DNA of 64,000 nt from Camarhynchus parvulus (Eukaryota; Chordata; Aves; Passeriformes; Thraupidae): assembly GCF_901933205.1 (NCBI RefSeq), contig NC_044571.1:75703689-75767688 (forward strand). The letters run 5' to 3'. Every line of letters starts with the position of its first letter. Position 1 is the first letter of the stretch. Under the pieces are notes generated by a model. The model was given only the letters and a program-made list of their open reading frames with translations. It made no database searches and was not told where the DNA came from. Shown in pieces: positions 25,301-37,761 of this stretch. The position numbers and the translations under genes were made by a program.

Positions 25301-28300
25301 CTGCTTCCTGGGGAAGGCCAGAACCCCTCCCTGTTTTGCTTTGAGACAGTTGAACTGTGAAGCCTGTGCTCTGGGATGAGAGGTTCTACTTGTCAGAGCC
25401 AACACTGCGTAAAAGCTGTGGTGCTTTTTGCTTTGCTTAACCCAGGAGTCCTTTCTGCCTTCGTTTGAAGTCTCCTGCTTGCCACTGCAGTGATTCATAC
25501 AGCTTCAAATTCAAGGGCACAGTCTCAGGCTAGAGAACACTTTGGGAATAGTATCATTTTAAGATGTTCTTTTATCTCCCTTGTCCCATTCATTGCCATG
25601 TGTTCCAATGTGGAATATGCTTATGCAAAACCCCATTTAAGGAGTATTTGTATTCTGGAGCCAATGCATGTTATTCAAACTAAGAAACTTACCAGTGTTT
25701 AGGTTTGTTTAAGAAGGAAAAAAGGTAAGCATCTTTTAGTCTGGATAAGGTCCTTGACAGATTTCAAGATGTGCAGTCCAAGCTGATCTGAACTAAACTG
25801 AGACAGTCCTTCCTTTACTTCCACCTCTATTTCCTGCCCCTCTCTTTCAGCCACTAATATACCAAGCCTTTTCTACTGGTTAAAAAAATTCTCTGCAGAA
25901 AAAAACCATTGTGTGCTGTTGAAGAAGGATGTAGTGTCAGTTTTGTGGTGGCTTAGCTTTCCCAATCAGATCATTGTTTAATGTGGGGATATAGAACAGT
26001 TTTTGCAGGATTAGGTCCTCTCTGGGGAAGCTTAGTTTAGCAGTGTCCCATCCTTTGTTTGTTTGTTTTCTCTAATCTCCCTAATTAAACAGTGTAACAT
26101 ACTTTGCAGTGCTGCCCTCGGTCTTGATATTGTAGGGATGAGGTACAATGAGTTATTTTGCCATTTGTATTTGCAAACTTCACCATTTTGAGACCTTGAC
26201 TAAGGTTTTCTAAGCATTAAGAAAACGCCCTATTTCTGTGATACTCAGTTCAGGTTATTTGCTTGTCTTTTACATGATATTGAGTGATCAGAACTAAACT
26301 GCTTGTCAAAGGCAGAATCCACAACTGATCCTCTTGTTGTGTGTGTGAATGCCAGTCTATTCATTCTCTGTGGTTTATCTTTAAATTTTACCACTGAGAT
26401 CCTTCTCAGTCCCATTCCCCACCTGCCAAATGCTCAGTGAATGCATTAAGGTGCCCTTAGTCCCACACTGAATAATGTAACTTCTTAGTGGAGCCCGTTG
26501 TGTTATCATGTTCTCCATTTAGGGCCAGAGAAGCGCCTATCTGCCTGAAAAGGCCTGGCAAACTTCACAGGAAGAGATATAAGTGAGAAATTCTTTCTCT
26601 TCTGCTGTAGGTGATTGTCATGGTTTGACACTGGCACAATGCCAGTGCACCATGAAAATATACTTCCCTGGTGTTTGCTGTGAGATGTGACCAGGAAATA
26701 AGCAAAGCAGGCCTCTACCTTAGGGAAACAAAAAGTTTATTAACTAAACTACAAAAGAAAAAAAAACTACACACACACACACACACGCACACACACACCT
26801 GGAAAATGAAAACTCCACAAAAAGCATTTCCTCCTCCCCCCCACCACATTTCCAATACATCTTCCAAATTTCAAATCCCCATCCATCACCCTGTAAATAC
26901 TCAATTTCAGTCCATCAAGAGGAGAGGAGTCCTTCTTGGGGCCATGGTGACCTCTTCCTTGCATGCCCAGCGCTCTCACCACTGGACAAGGAACAGAGCT
27001 GCTTCAAGGGTTATCCTTTTAAGGGTGCTTTGACCAGTTCCAAAAAAAGCACAGTTTTCTCTCATCTCGGGACCTCTTGTCCCCCCCATACTTGTCTACC
27101 CCCTGGGGCCGGGGAGTCTCCAAAACTGAACCCTCTCAGTTCTGAGCCATCGCCTCCCCCCTGCATGCAGCCTCTGTGTCGCGAGGAAGCATGGTTCTGT
27201 CCATGGCTGTACCAAAAAGAGTCCAGCAACCAGCTACTCCATCATCTCTTTCCGGCCTCTTCTTTACTCTCCCAGCCTCACTCACTGCTCCGACTGTCAT
27301 TCTCTTGCCCATTTCCTCTTTATCATCCACTCCATCTCCCCTCCGGGAAAGGTCCAAATGCTCTGTGAGGTCTTCATTGTCCAGAAAGGGGTTAACAAAC
27401 TTCTGCACGCGGCCAGGCTCCTTCCCTGCTGCACTGCCCCCTTCCCCCTCCTTCTCCACAGCCGATATCACTTCAAGGCCACAGGCCCGTACCAGCTTTC
27501 TCTCTCCCGTCTTCTGGCTGGGGGGGGGCTGCCCAAATCTTCTCGGGGCCTCTCTCCCTCTCTCTCTCCTGGGGGGGTGCTGCCCAACGCCTCCTGGTGC
27601 CCCCACCACCCTTCCATCCTGAGGGGTCAGGCCTACCTCTGCCGGGCCACAGGTTTCCTCTCCCCCGCCCAGCTCGAAGCCGGGCAGGGGAGGCCTTGCC
27701 TCTTTGCTGGCCGGAAATCAAAGAGAGAGCCCAAGGGAGTGCTCTGCTTCTAACCCCTGTGTTCTCAGAGGCGCATCCACCCTCAGTGGCCAAGCCTGGT
27801 GTCAATTTAAAATCTGGACACCTATTGGCCTCTGGCCACTCCATTCCCAGAAAACCTGCTTCCTGTAAACCCACGACATTGATGTAGGTCAGAATGTTAT
27901 TACTGAAGGAAAGTGCCTGATTTTTTGCCTCTTTGGTCTCATTTCATCTCAAGGAAGATGAAAACTTGGGATGGGGATGATGGAGAAGATAAAGGATGGG
28001 AGGAGTTTCAGTTCATTTGGTGGTTGGGTAGTATAAATGATGTCACTTTTAATGTGCTCAGAGCAGGCTGTTGTGCTAACATGCTTCTATATCATCATTA
28101 TGACTGACTCCTGTCCATGGTAAATTAGTCATTTATATGCCCAACGCAAGTGGCAGATGCTATACCTTTTTTTTCTTCTTGCTCCTAAAACGATCTTATT
28201 ATTCCTGTGTATTTTAATGTAGGTAATGAAGAGACAAACAGCACTAAAGATGTGAACAGCACTACTCCGATTCCAGGCAGTAGGTTGCCAGGTAATACTT

Positions 28301-31300
28301 GTGACATTTCTGTTGCTGTTCCTCAGTAGATCAAGAAAAGCAATATGCATTATTGTGTTCCTTAAACTGTCTTGTAATAATTTGCCCTTTATTTTATTTA
28401 CTGAATTATGAGCAGCTCTAGGGCAGAAGGGAGGTACTCTGATTGCCACATCTCTTCTGGGACAATTAAAGATATTTAAGGGGAACGGTAAAACCCAATT
28501 CAATTCTCATATCCTTGGGTACCCCAGAGCAACAGAGAGAGGAGAAGTAAAGTGGGAAAATATTGTGTATAGAACTAGAAACACCTGGCAACGTGAATTT
28601 ACAGTTAAAAGCATAACCAAGAATTGTGCTAGATTAGAATTCAGTGATCTTCATGTAAAGGCAAGGCATTTTTTCATTTGAGTCATTTTTGCCCTGTATT
28701 ACTTCAGTTATCTCATTTGCTGTTGGCCAACAATACTTTGCTCATTAACTCACTCTGTCATGTGTTAATTGCAATACTGACTCACACCCAAATTCCAGGC
28801 AGTAGATGTGGCTTCTTTTTACCTGTATGAACATGCAGTCCACATCCAGAGTTGTCCCAGGGTTGCCAAAGTAAGCACTTAGAACCTGGGGAAAACTGAA
28901 AGATGCGTTCTGGTTACAGTGTTGGGCCTGTGTGGAAAAAATTTAACACCAGGCATATCCATGGCTTATGCTGGGATAAAAGTCAACATATGCAAGAAGG
29001 AATGTGTTTGTAATTGTACAGTCATAGACCCTTTCTCAAAGGCAGTTAAATCTGCAACTTAATGTCCCAGTTATGTCAGTGTAAGGGTTGATTGTGCAGT
29101 ACACAGTGTGGGGGGCTACTTGGCTGTGATTATACCAAACAAAAAGCAAAGTAATTCCCGCTGTAATTTCCACCTCTCCTACCATTTTTTGGTATGAAGA
29201 TGTAAATTTGGTGCATTTGTTCTTAACCTGACCTTGTTTATAGTGTAGAGTTTTAGACTAGACTTTTCCAGTGGTAAGAACAGCAGATCCATTCAGAGGA
29301 AATAGGTGTAGGTCTGCTTCTTGATTGCCATAACTCTGTTGCTCTCCTCTTAATCTCTGAGGTTATACTTTGTTCTTCAGCCATGCTGAAAAGCAGCAGA
29401 GCTGCTGGAAGGCACATAGCCCTGCCAGTGTGGGAGGGTGCTGTAAAAGATGACTTACTTCAGAGAAAAGAATGATCACAGAATGGGCATTCACAACAGT
29501 GCAGAATGAAGGGAGGAAGATATGGGCAGTGACACTCCCAGGAACAGCCCAGTAGATCTTTGCCAGGAGGAAGGGACACTTTATCTATGAAGAGGGATGC
29601 AGCAGTGTGGAGAGAAATGAGTGGGAGAGTGCCTGAGAAGCCTAGAAGCAGGAAGGAGGACTATAAGGAGGAAGGAGGGACAAGAAAAAGAGAACTGGAA
29701 AAGGAGAAGTGAAACAGAGGAGAGAAAGGCAAAACCACTAAGACTGGGTTGCATTTTATGTCTGGAAAACTGGTACACTCTTGGGACTTTATTGTGTAAG
29801 GAACTTGGGTATGCAGTAAGATGTTTCTCAGAGTATCTGTCTGCCCCTACTTGACGGCAGCATATTCCCAGTATCATCCCAGTTTGCAGCAGAGATGCAA
29901 CAAAATGAAAGAAAAGATCAAGGGACAGAAAATGGAACTGAAATAGAGGAATAAAAATACTAAGCTGCCTTCCCTCATAGTTCATAAGTAGGTTAAGAAA
30001 ATTGGTGACAGTATGGCTATTTTACAGCAAACAGAATGAACATGACATAAAAGTGGAAGACAACAAACAGAGGATGTGTAAAGAATCAGATGCAAGCCAT
30101 TTAGGCACTCCTATGCATACAGTGTTAACTGTGTTCTTGCTGCACTGAGATCTGGAAGCCTTTTGCAGAGGGATAAAAACCATCTGCTTTGGGATGGGCT
30201 ACTCTCTGCTGTACTCCCAACTGTAGTCTCCAAGCACAGATACCCTGAGGACAGTATTGTGTTGTGGGTACCTTAATTATAGTATGTTAAAATTAAAATG
30301 AATAATACTGATTTTCTTGTTGCCTTTTTTTACCTTGAAGACAGCAGCAGTTCACCCAATGCCACTGCATCATCCACACAATCTACAGCAACATCTACAG
30401 GAGGTATGTATCAGTTCATCTGTTCATTACTGTGAACCTAGAAGTTAGTTCCAAACCTAACCGTGATCATACCAAATTCTAAAGAACAGGCCATCAAAAG
30501 TGGGTATTTGAGACAGGTGGTACCATTTTAAGGCTGGAAAGCAACATGTAAAACAACTCTGAAAAGAAGCTATATTGTTTCTCAAATTTAGGTACCATAT
30601 TTCATTAGTAATTATATTTCTGTTGCCATTTAAACACATGAATCAAAATTTAACTTTGAGGAAGAATTGCAAGAAGTTGGTTTTTTTTTAATGTTTATTC
30701 TTCATCTTTAAGCAAGATGCTTCCATTTTCATGAAGATGAATAGGTTGTTATGCAAACAGTGCATATCTGTTTAATGTTACTTCACAGTAAACAGATTAG
30801 GGTATAATGAAATCCTGGGAGCTTGAGTTTCAAGAAGAGGACTCCATTTCCTTTTACCTAAGACTCACAGAACCACAGGATCATCAAGGTTGGAGGAAAG
30901 CTTCAAGATCATCTGTCCAGCCATTAGTGTAGCACCGCCACAATCACCCCTAAACCATATCCCCATGTGCCACATCCAGGCTTCTCTTGGACGCTTCCAG
31001 ACATGGTGACTCCACCAGCTCCCTGGGCAACTTATTCCAATGCCTAGCCACGCTTCAAGTGATTTTCTAATATCCCCTGGCACAACTTGAAGCCATTTCC
31101 TCTTGTCCTTTCATTTGACGCGTGGTTGAAGAGACCGATGCTCACCTCACTACAACTTCATGACACCTAATACCATGGTAAATACTCCTCAGAGAGCACA
31201 TAGCACAAAGTAGTGCCATTTAAGCCAATATCAGTCAAGTGGAACAATTTGTCATGAGTGTGTTTTCATTGTTCTGGCACTACTGTATTTCCTTCATAAC

Positions 31301-34300
31301 CTGCTAGAACAACTGTAAGTAAGTTAAAAAAGGGAGTTAAAACATTCATTTTCTGGAAGAACTTGCGCAGAGAGATTTCACTGCATTAGTAAGGACTGGA
31401 TAAGAGTTAATGTCAGGCTGTGGTGCACAGATAGAATATTGCATCTGAGAGAAGCTAGAAACTGGGCTTCCTTTGTGCTAAGAGCCATGTGAAAGCAGGG
31501 CAGAAATGTTGTGTCTACTTAAAATGCTTTGTGTATTTGTGGAGTTTTATGCTGATCCTAAAGTCCCAGCTATGTAATTTCATTTCTAGTACAACTCTTA
31601 TATTTTGTCTCTATAATTTCCTGATAAGCTCTGAGCTAACACACTCAGAAAGTGCTTGTTTTTTTTCATTTAAGTATGAAATACTCACTGGAAGAAAAAA
31701 AAAACCCAAAAGTCTTTACAAAGGTCTTTGCAAAGACCTTCCTTTTGATAGCAAGCAAGTGGTGCAGTGTCTCATTCAATTGCCTGCAGTGTAGCAGTTC
31801 AAGCATGTCTGACTTGGAAAGTCCAGAGATTTCTGTAATCTCCTTGTTGCCTTATGGCCATCCCCTAAGTGTGTGAAGCCACAGTGTTTCACCCACCCTG
31901 TGCCCCTTCTGACTTCTGCTCCAGGCCTTGCAGGTTTCTTGGGAGAGCTCTGAGTTTTACTAGTTTTGGATAATAACACTAAAAAGAGGCCTGAGCCTTT
32001 TACTGCTAGGCATAGGATGAACCTAACAGATAGCTGTGCCTTGCTTTGCAAGGTTTTGTGATTCCCCTTCTTTTGTCTTTTTTTTCCTCATTAGAAATGT
32101 CATAGATTTTAATACTAGATTTTAATACTAGTGTTCATGTATTTTGATTATCTGTCTCACCCTCTTCAGAATAAAGACTAGTGGGTATATGTACTTAATT
32201 TTGCTTAAAGTCTCTGCTGTTGTTTTTTTGGGAGGGAGGTAGGAAGCTCTTCGTGAAGGAAGCAAAAATCTGTTTCATTCAGTCATTTTCCATGCAAGAG
32301 AAAGTATTTATTTTAGGAAGGGCATTCCATAATAATCTTGCGTGTTACCACAGTGCTTACACAGTTTGAGTTTTGTGCTCATTCTTGTTGAGTTAGCAGC
32401 ACATGCTGCTGCTCCTTTAGTGCTCTAAGGATTCTTATCTATATGCTGTGTATATTTTTTAAATTGATGATTATAGCATAGCTGTTTAATTCTTAAACAC
32501 AGGTAGGAAATATGTAAAATACTTATCTCTTAAAAACAAAGCATGATAAACCTGAACTATATTACTGGCATGCATCCTTTTTAAATAATAAAAAATAACT
32601 CAGGCAGTCAGGGTTTGTTTAGTGCAGTGTTTGATGAAGCCCAGCTGGTCTTTTGGGGGGAAAGTAATTAGCAAAATAAAAGATAAAAGGACAGATGTTG
32701 CTAGCAAATATTCTTTCATCTTCACTCTGTTTGTAAAATAGTACAGGTAAGATTTTTCAAAGATGGAGAAGAACAGATTCATGCCTGATTCATGTCCGCT
32801 TCCCAAATTCTCCAGCTGCCTCAGATGGCCTCCTAATGATGTTTTGAAATGACTGATGCTAAATACATTATGAAAGATAGGTGTAGAGATTAGACAGATT
32901 TTACTGTTAAAGTTACATCATCAAGGGCTGTAATCTTGATTATGTAAAAAAAAAAAAAGGATTGCTACTAGAAAAGAGAGGGGGGAAAAGTAATGTGCAA
33001 ATGTGCTGAAATCCCTCATAGATGTTTGGATTTTTTTCATCCTGACTCAGGTGTTCCGTAGGGTAATTTAATACCCATGGAATGAGTACCAACTTTGTGT
33101 AACATCATTTTATAATGTTACACATCTAACAGTTAGCCATTGTATTGCTCAGAAACAGAAGGCTCTTTGACACTCAGAAATCTCAGCCCAAAAGCAACCC
33201 ACAGAAAACTGCTTGACACTGGCATCCAGATTGGTCCTTTTTTGGTATCACTTACGTTAGGAATGTGTTTATCAGGTGTGGTTTCATGTCATGTAACTGT
33301 AGATGGTTTCCATGTAGACATTTCCTTGCTTGCTTCCTACAAAGAGGAACCATTTGATATTTATGGAACATTGTGCCTTTGGGGAGTTTCACCTGTCAGT
33401 ATTAAAACATGCCCTGAATTTTATCTGATATATTTTATGCATGCTTCACAGAGGAACTGAATTTTCGTAATTGTAACAAGGTAAGCAAATGAATATAGTG
33501 TTCTAATTGTTCCATCTCAATGAATGCTCATTTCAGAGGGTTTTCTGGGTTTATGGCACAGTACAGTTATAACATTAAAGAACAGGAAAACAAATAATAT
33601 TTACAAAGGAGTCTTTATTTTGGTATTTCAGAAGTGTCTCAGAAGTGTTGTGTAGGCTAGTTACTTTCTGCATGTTTACATTGTTATATTGACGAGATTT
33701 TTAAGTTTTTCATGCTCATATCAGCGCTGGAAGCTGTGATACTTAAATCTTAGCAAAGACACAGTTTTGTCTGTAGTTCTTCATGTTTTACACAACACAA
33801 ATTTTATTCTACACAAGCATTAGATATAATTAGATATTTGAAATTCTATGTTGAAAAGCTTTCAAGGGGTGTAAAATGACCCCAGTTTGTGTGAAGCTAG
33901 ACAATACAGAAGTAGACAGCTGCAAAGGAGCTGTTTCTCTCTAGAATTCTTTCATACTTAAAAGTTATTTGCATACTACTGTCTGCTTAGAGAAATGTTT
34001 AGTTGCATAACAGACTCATGTTTCTTGTTAGATCCTTCTTAGAAAAATAAGTCATTGTCTTACAATCATTCGGTCTGGCTGCCTTCCATGAAAGTTCTAA
34101 GGATTTTGCTATAAATACCAATTTCTATTATTCTTGAGTTTTGTATAATGGTATTTTTATTCTGAACAGTTCATTAGTGTTTTCTGAGGAGGGAAGGGGA
34201 AGTGTAAGGTAAAAGTAAAGTAAAAGACACTACGTCAATGAAACTTGAGAAAAAGCATTCCATATATAACCTTGGCAAGACTACATAAATTACTTAAGCA

Positions 34301-37300
34301 GTACATTTACTTTAGTTGAAATTTTATCATGTTTTATCCTTACCACATAAATTCAGAATTCTCTCTGGTATATTTCAATGTATATGGAACCCTAGTAATG
34401 CTAGTGTTTCATTCAAAAGCAAATGAAAGATCATATCATTACTGAAATTGGGGGGTAATGTTTTTGTGCACACCCTGTTCTTACCAGAAGAGCTTTGTTG
34501 AAAATGTAGGCGCTTCAAATCAAAAGTAACTCTTGAATTTTATTGCATTTTAACATCTTGTAAGTTAGTCATGATTCTATGGAACTGCGTGTTACCAAAA
34601 AAAAAAAAAGCTGACTCACCTAAAACTCATCATATATTATCTATATTATCCAGGTTTTCTTTATAGCCTTTCCTTTAAATAATTCTTGACCTTGAGGCCC
34701 AGAAATCAGAAGTTAGATCTTCCCAAAGGAAAGTCTGTATGCAAGCCTGGATACCTTGCAGTGGCATTTTCATTGTTACTCTGTTGTTCTGTTTGGACAT
34801 GATAAATGTGGTCTTACTCAATGAGTGTACAGTTGTTTATTTTGACTAATTTTTCTGTGTGGTATCACAAAAATTTCCAGGAGTGTCCAGCAGTACTACT
34901 CACGTGACCAGTACCAGTCAGCCCAACACCACCACCACCACATCTGTGATCGTGACAACTCAGCCCACCAAAACCAGCCAGACAGTGACACCCACCACAG
35001 CCTCACCAGTCACATCGCCACAGGGCGATGTTACAGTGGTGACCACTTCTAAGACTTCCTCCACTTCTGTAACAGGTGAGTTCATAGTTCAGTAAGCTCA
35101 TAAAGGCTTGAATGCATGTTCGCATGGGTTGTAGAACAGTTCATTCTACAGCAGTGTAAAAAAAAAAGAAGAAAGAAGGTATTTGCATGCTAAAAAGCAA
35201 GAGTAAAGTGGGAATTCATTACTAAGCTGGATAATGTTGCTCTGAGTACTCCGCTTAGTGAGAGATTTGACAGATTTAGGGAGAAGAAAAAAAAATGCAA
35301 GTGGTCTTATCCAGCAGTCACCAGCAAGGAGATCAGCAGTGCAAAGGAGAAAGCCTCGATTTTGAATACAGCTTCTGTGTTTGTTCAGCTCTCCTTTCTG
35401 CAGTTTATTTGAACTCATATCTAATACTTCCTTTTTCACAGCTGACCTGTATCTCAGAATATGTCTACTGGCTTGGTAAAAATACTGAGTTCTGTTAGCA
35501 ATGTAATGAATGTTACCCTAACAGAGAATAGAGCATGACTGTGCATGAGTCACCCCTTATGTAAAAGTTGTCAAATACAGTTTAACTGTACCTGGTAATA
35601 CAAAAACAGTGAGTACAGAATTCAGTATTTCCTTGCACTTGGCTGTGTTCCCATCACTTCATGCTTGCACTTCGGAACACATCAGGAGTGCTCACATATC
35701 AGTGAAGCATCATTGGGTGGGTGAAGGTGTCACCAGAAGAACTTGACGTTGATCATGTCACTCTCTGTGTGTAGCAAGTACAAATAGAACTAGGCACAGA
35801 CTGGTCTTCAGGTGAGAGTTTGTAGCAGATGTAACCAGTTCCAGCAGCAAGACAGCTGTGGTTTATATGAGGCTGCGTTGTCTGTGTCAGTGTTTGTGTA
35901 GGGCTGCAGAGCTGATCTCAGTTGGGACTGTGAGGGTACAATTCCATGAGATGAGGTAAAGCAATCCCAACAGCTCATTGCCACCAAGTGTTCTGCTCCC
36001 ACTACACTGACGGACTTGGAGGCTGTTGGACCCCCTCTTGCGGGATGACTCACTATGGTCATCTGAATGAAAGCAGCTTCCTTTTATGCTTGGATTTGTT
36101 TCAGGCCACCTTAGTGACTTAAATTGGCTCATGGAGGGTATGAAGAACACTAGAACTGGCCTAAGAAGGGCAGGAGCTCCACATGTCAAGGGGAGAGTTG
36201 GGGAGAGAAAAGGCAGGGGGAAAAAAGGAGGTGTAGAGAAGGAGCAATTGGTTTTGCAGAGACAGCAAGCAGTTGGATCAGCTGTGCCCATGTCACCAGA
36301 ATATGGCACTTAAAACCATAGCCCTACATTTGTGTGCGTGGCTTGTGTCTTGTCAGTTGATCTTGGTTAAATTTGTCTAAGTGGGTCTTTAGGTGATAAA
36401 TCAATGGTGAGGGCAGGAGGTAGAGTAATCCCTCAAAACACAATTTTGCAAGCTCTGTAAAATGTGCCTTTTGTTTTCTTCTTTTCAGCCACATCAAAAT
36501 CAGAGGCTGTTGTAGTCAAAACCTCCAGATTTGATGTGGGCAGTTTTGTAGGTGGCATTGTGCTGACTCTTGGAGTCCTAGTCATTCTCTACATTGGATG
36601 CAAAACTTACCACTCTAGAAGAGGCATTCAGTACAGAACCATGTAAGTTCCCAGGGGTTTGTCCCTTGGCCATTTATTACTATCTTGAGGGGGAAAAGGA
36701 AAAATAAATGGGTAGAATGAAGTATGTTACATTTGTTTAATGTACATTGTATTAATATCATTAAGAGATTTAACTCTGATGTTTTGTCTTTCACCACTTC
36801 TGCCATTCCTCATTAGTATTATGCCTCTCTTCTGTGTGTTTTTTTCTCTGATCTATTATATAAAATAATTCTATTATTTTTAAAAGGATCCTTGTCTTTT
36901 AGCTAGTCCATGAATAGTTAACATTTCGTTGAAACTTTCTGCAGTTTACAAGATTTCTTCTTTCTCCTGGACTCTGTTTGTCTATTCATTCTTTGGTGTT
37001 TTCCTCTTCCTTGCCATTAATGTGTAGTGAATTCTAATCAAAGTTTCTTATCCTTACCAATTTCTTATCTTACCATCTTACTTGCTGTTTATGTTCAGCT
37101 CTACTCCAGGCTTCAGGACTCGCCCACATTTAGTTTAAGAACTAGGTTGCTCTACTTTTCCTCTTCAGTGTCATCCATCTCAGTCAAGAAGCTTGTTTTA
37201 AGTGAGGTGATGTCATTACAGTGTTGGGATACTGGTGTTCAGGCCTTTTTTTTTCTCCATCTTGACTCTTCTCTACTGGTCATGGAATGAAGCCAGTCCC

Positions 37301-37761
37301 TGCTGCACTTTTACCCAAAGTGGTGTTTGTGAATGGGTATTATAAAATTCACATCAACAGCATTTTCAAAACAAAGGGAACCTGCTGCTGAGCTTGTGCA
37401 GTAGCTTTGATTAACTTTACTACTGGTTATAGGTAAGACAGATAGGATAAACAGGCCTGAGCAACAGCTGATGTAAGAATCCATGAATGACATGTGAAAG
37501 ACAAGGTGTTAATGAAGCCAGTGGAGCTGGAGGAGTGTTGACAAAACAAAACTGTTCAGCTAACTTCAGGCTTGGCTCAGAGAGGACTGTAACTCCCAGA
37601 TCAGTGTATCCTTACTCCTTCCTAGCAAGGCATCCTGTGCTCACAAAATAACCTTCTCAGCAGCATCTGGGTGGCTCTTTCTCATGTTGGCTATTGCTTG
37701 TAGTGCAGAACATTAATTACTGTGTTTCTGTTACAGTGATGAACACGATGCCATCATTTAA
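21683..37761 (+). CDS. TMEM123: TMEM123 (porimin), sialomucin-like type I membrane protein
   Basis: Six coding exons (21683-21746, 28223-28291, 30341-30403, 34881-35075, 36489-36642, 37737-37761) join in frame to 189 codons plus TAA; human porimin has about 208 residues. Layout: signal peptide 1-21, Ser/Thr-rich mucin-like ectodomain to about 143 with N-glycosylation sites at N27, N33, N51 and N81, membrane helix about 147-168, and a 21-residue cytoplasmic tail ending IDEHDAII. The segment from FDVGSFVGGIVLTLGVL through RRGIQYRT to the end closely matches human TMEM123, while the ectodomain is conserved only in composition. Human porimin is a cell-surface protein linked to oncotic cell death. 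The gene starts in a CpG island, has a 6.5-kb first intron carrying two solo LTRs, and converges on the cIAP gene. The start is the first ATG of the signal peptide. Exon 2's acceptor (aatgtag) is the least certain junction. Confidence 0.9.
24681..25065 (-). mobile_element. Solo LTR in TMEM123 intron 1, perfect 6-bp target duplication
   Basis: Begins TGTGACTG, ends CTATGACA, and is flanked on both sides by ATCCAT. A 6-bp duplication is typical of ERV2/ERVK elements. Same family and orientation as 14125-14507; the reversed TTTATTATTTTATGATAT marks the poly(A) end. No internal sequence remains. Confidence 0.88.
26616..27878 (-). mobile_element. Long solo LTR (about 1.26 kb), ERVL-like, in TMEM123 intron 1
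   Basis: The ends TGTCATGG and CCACGACA are near-perfect inverted repeats. Flanking 5-mers GTGAT and TTGAT match at 4 of 5 positions, as in the 5-bp duplications of ERVL elements. The reversed poly(A) signal (AAAGTTTATTAAC, 26729 region) and a C/T-rich body indicate minus orientation. It contains a CA microsatellite. The frames inside are composition artefacts. Confidence 0.7.
26769..26798. repeat. (AC)n microsatellite
   Basis: About 15 AC units with a single G interruption, inside the long LTR next to a poly-A run. Confidence 0.95.
28223..28291 (+). CDS. TMEM123: TMEM123 exon 2
   Basis: 69 bp, phase 1 to 1. Asn/Ser/Thr-rich with two NST glycosylation sites; donor gtaata. Confidence 0.7.
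30341..30403 (+). CDS. TMEM123: TMEM123 exon 3
   Basis: 63 bp, phase 1 to 1, Ser/Thr-rich with one NAT site. Acceptor ccttgaag, donor gtatgt. Confidence 0.75.
30864..31150 (-). mobile_element. CR1 LINE 3' fragment, antisense, in TMEM123 intron 3
   Basis: It reads from a degraded CACAGAACCACAGGATCA end through GACTCCACCAGCTCCCTGGGCAACTTATTCCA to CTTGAAGCCATTTCCTCTTGTCC, the antisense of the 3' end of CR1. 5'-truncated, as usual. It looks older than the copy at 51567. Confidence 0.75.
34881..35075 (+). CDS. TMEM123: TMEM123 exon 4 (main mucin-like exon)
   Basis: 195 bp, phase 1 to 1. Threonine/serine make up more than half of the residues, including a run of five Thr. Acceptor tttccag, donor gtgagt. 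Confidence 0.85.
36489..36642 (+). CDS. TMEM123: TMEM123 exon 5 (membrane helix)
   Basis: 154 bp. Encodes the juxtamembrane stalk, the Gly/Val/Leu/Ile-rich membrane helix, a cysteine at its inner end (C168) and the basic SRRG segment. It ends in phase 2 at gtaagt. Confidence 0.93.
37737..37761 (+). CDS. TMEM123: TMEM123 exon 6 (C-terminal tail)
   Basis: After acceptor gttacag it completes the Ile codon and encodes DEHDAII-stop, identical to the human C-terminus as I remember it. Confidence 0.93.

Noticed and set aside
27136..27887. Overlapping frames of 130-157 codons on both strands
   Set aside because: They fall inside the long antisense LTR and reflect its C/G-rich sequence.
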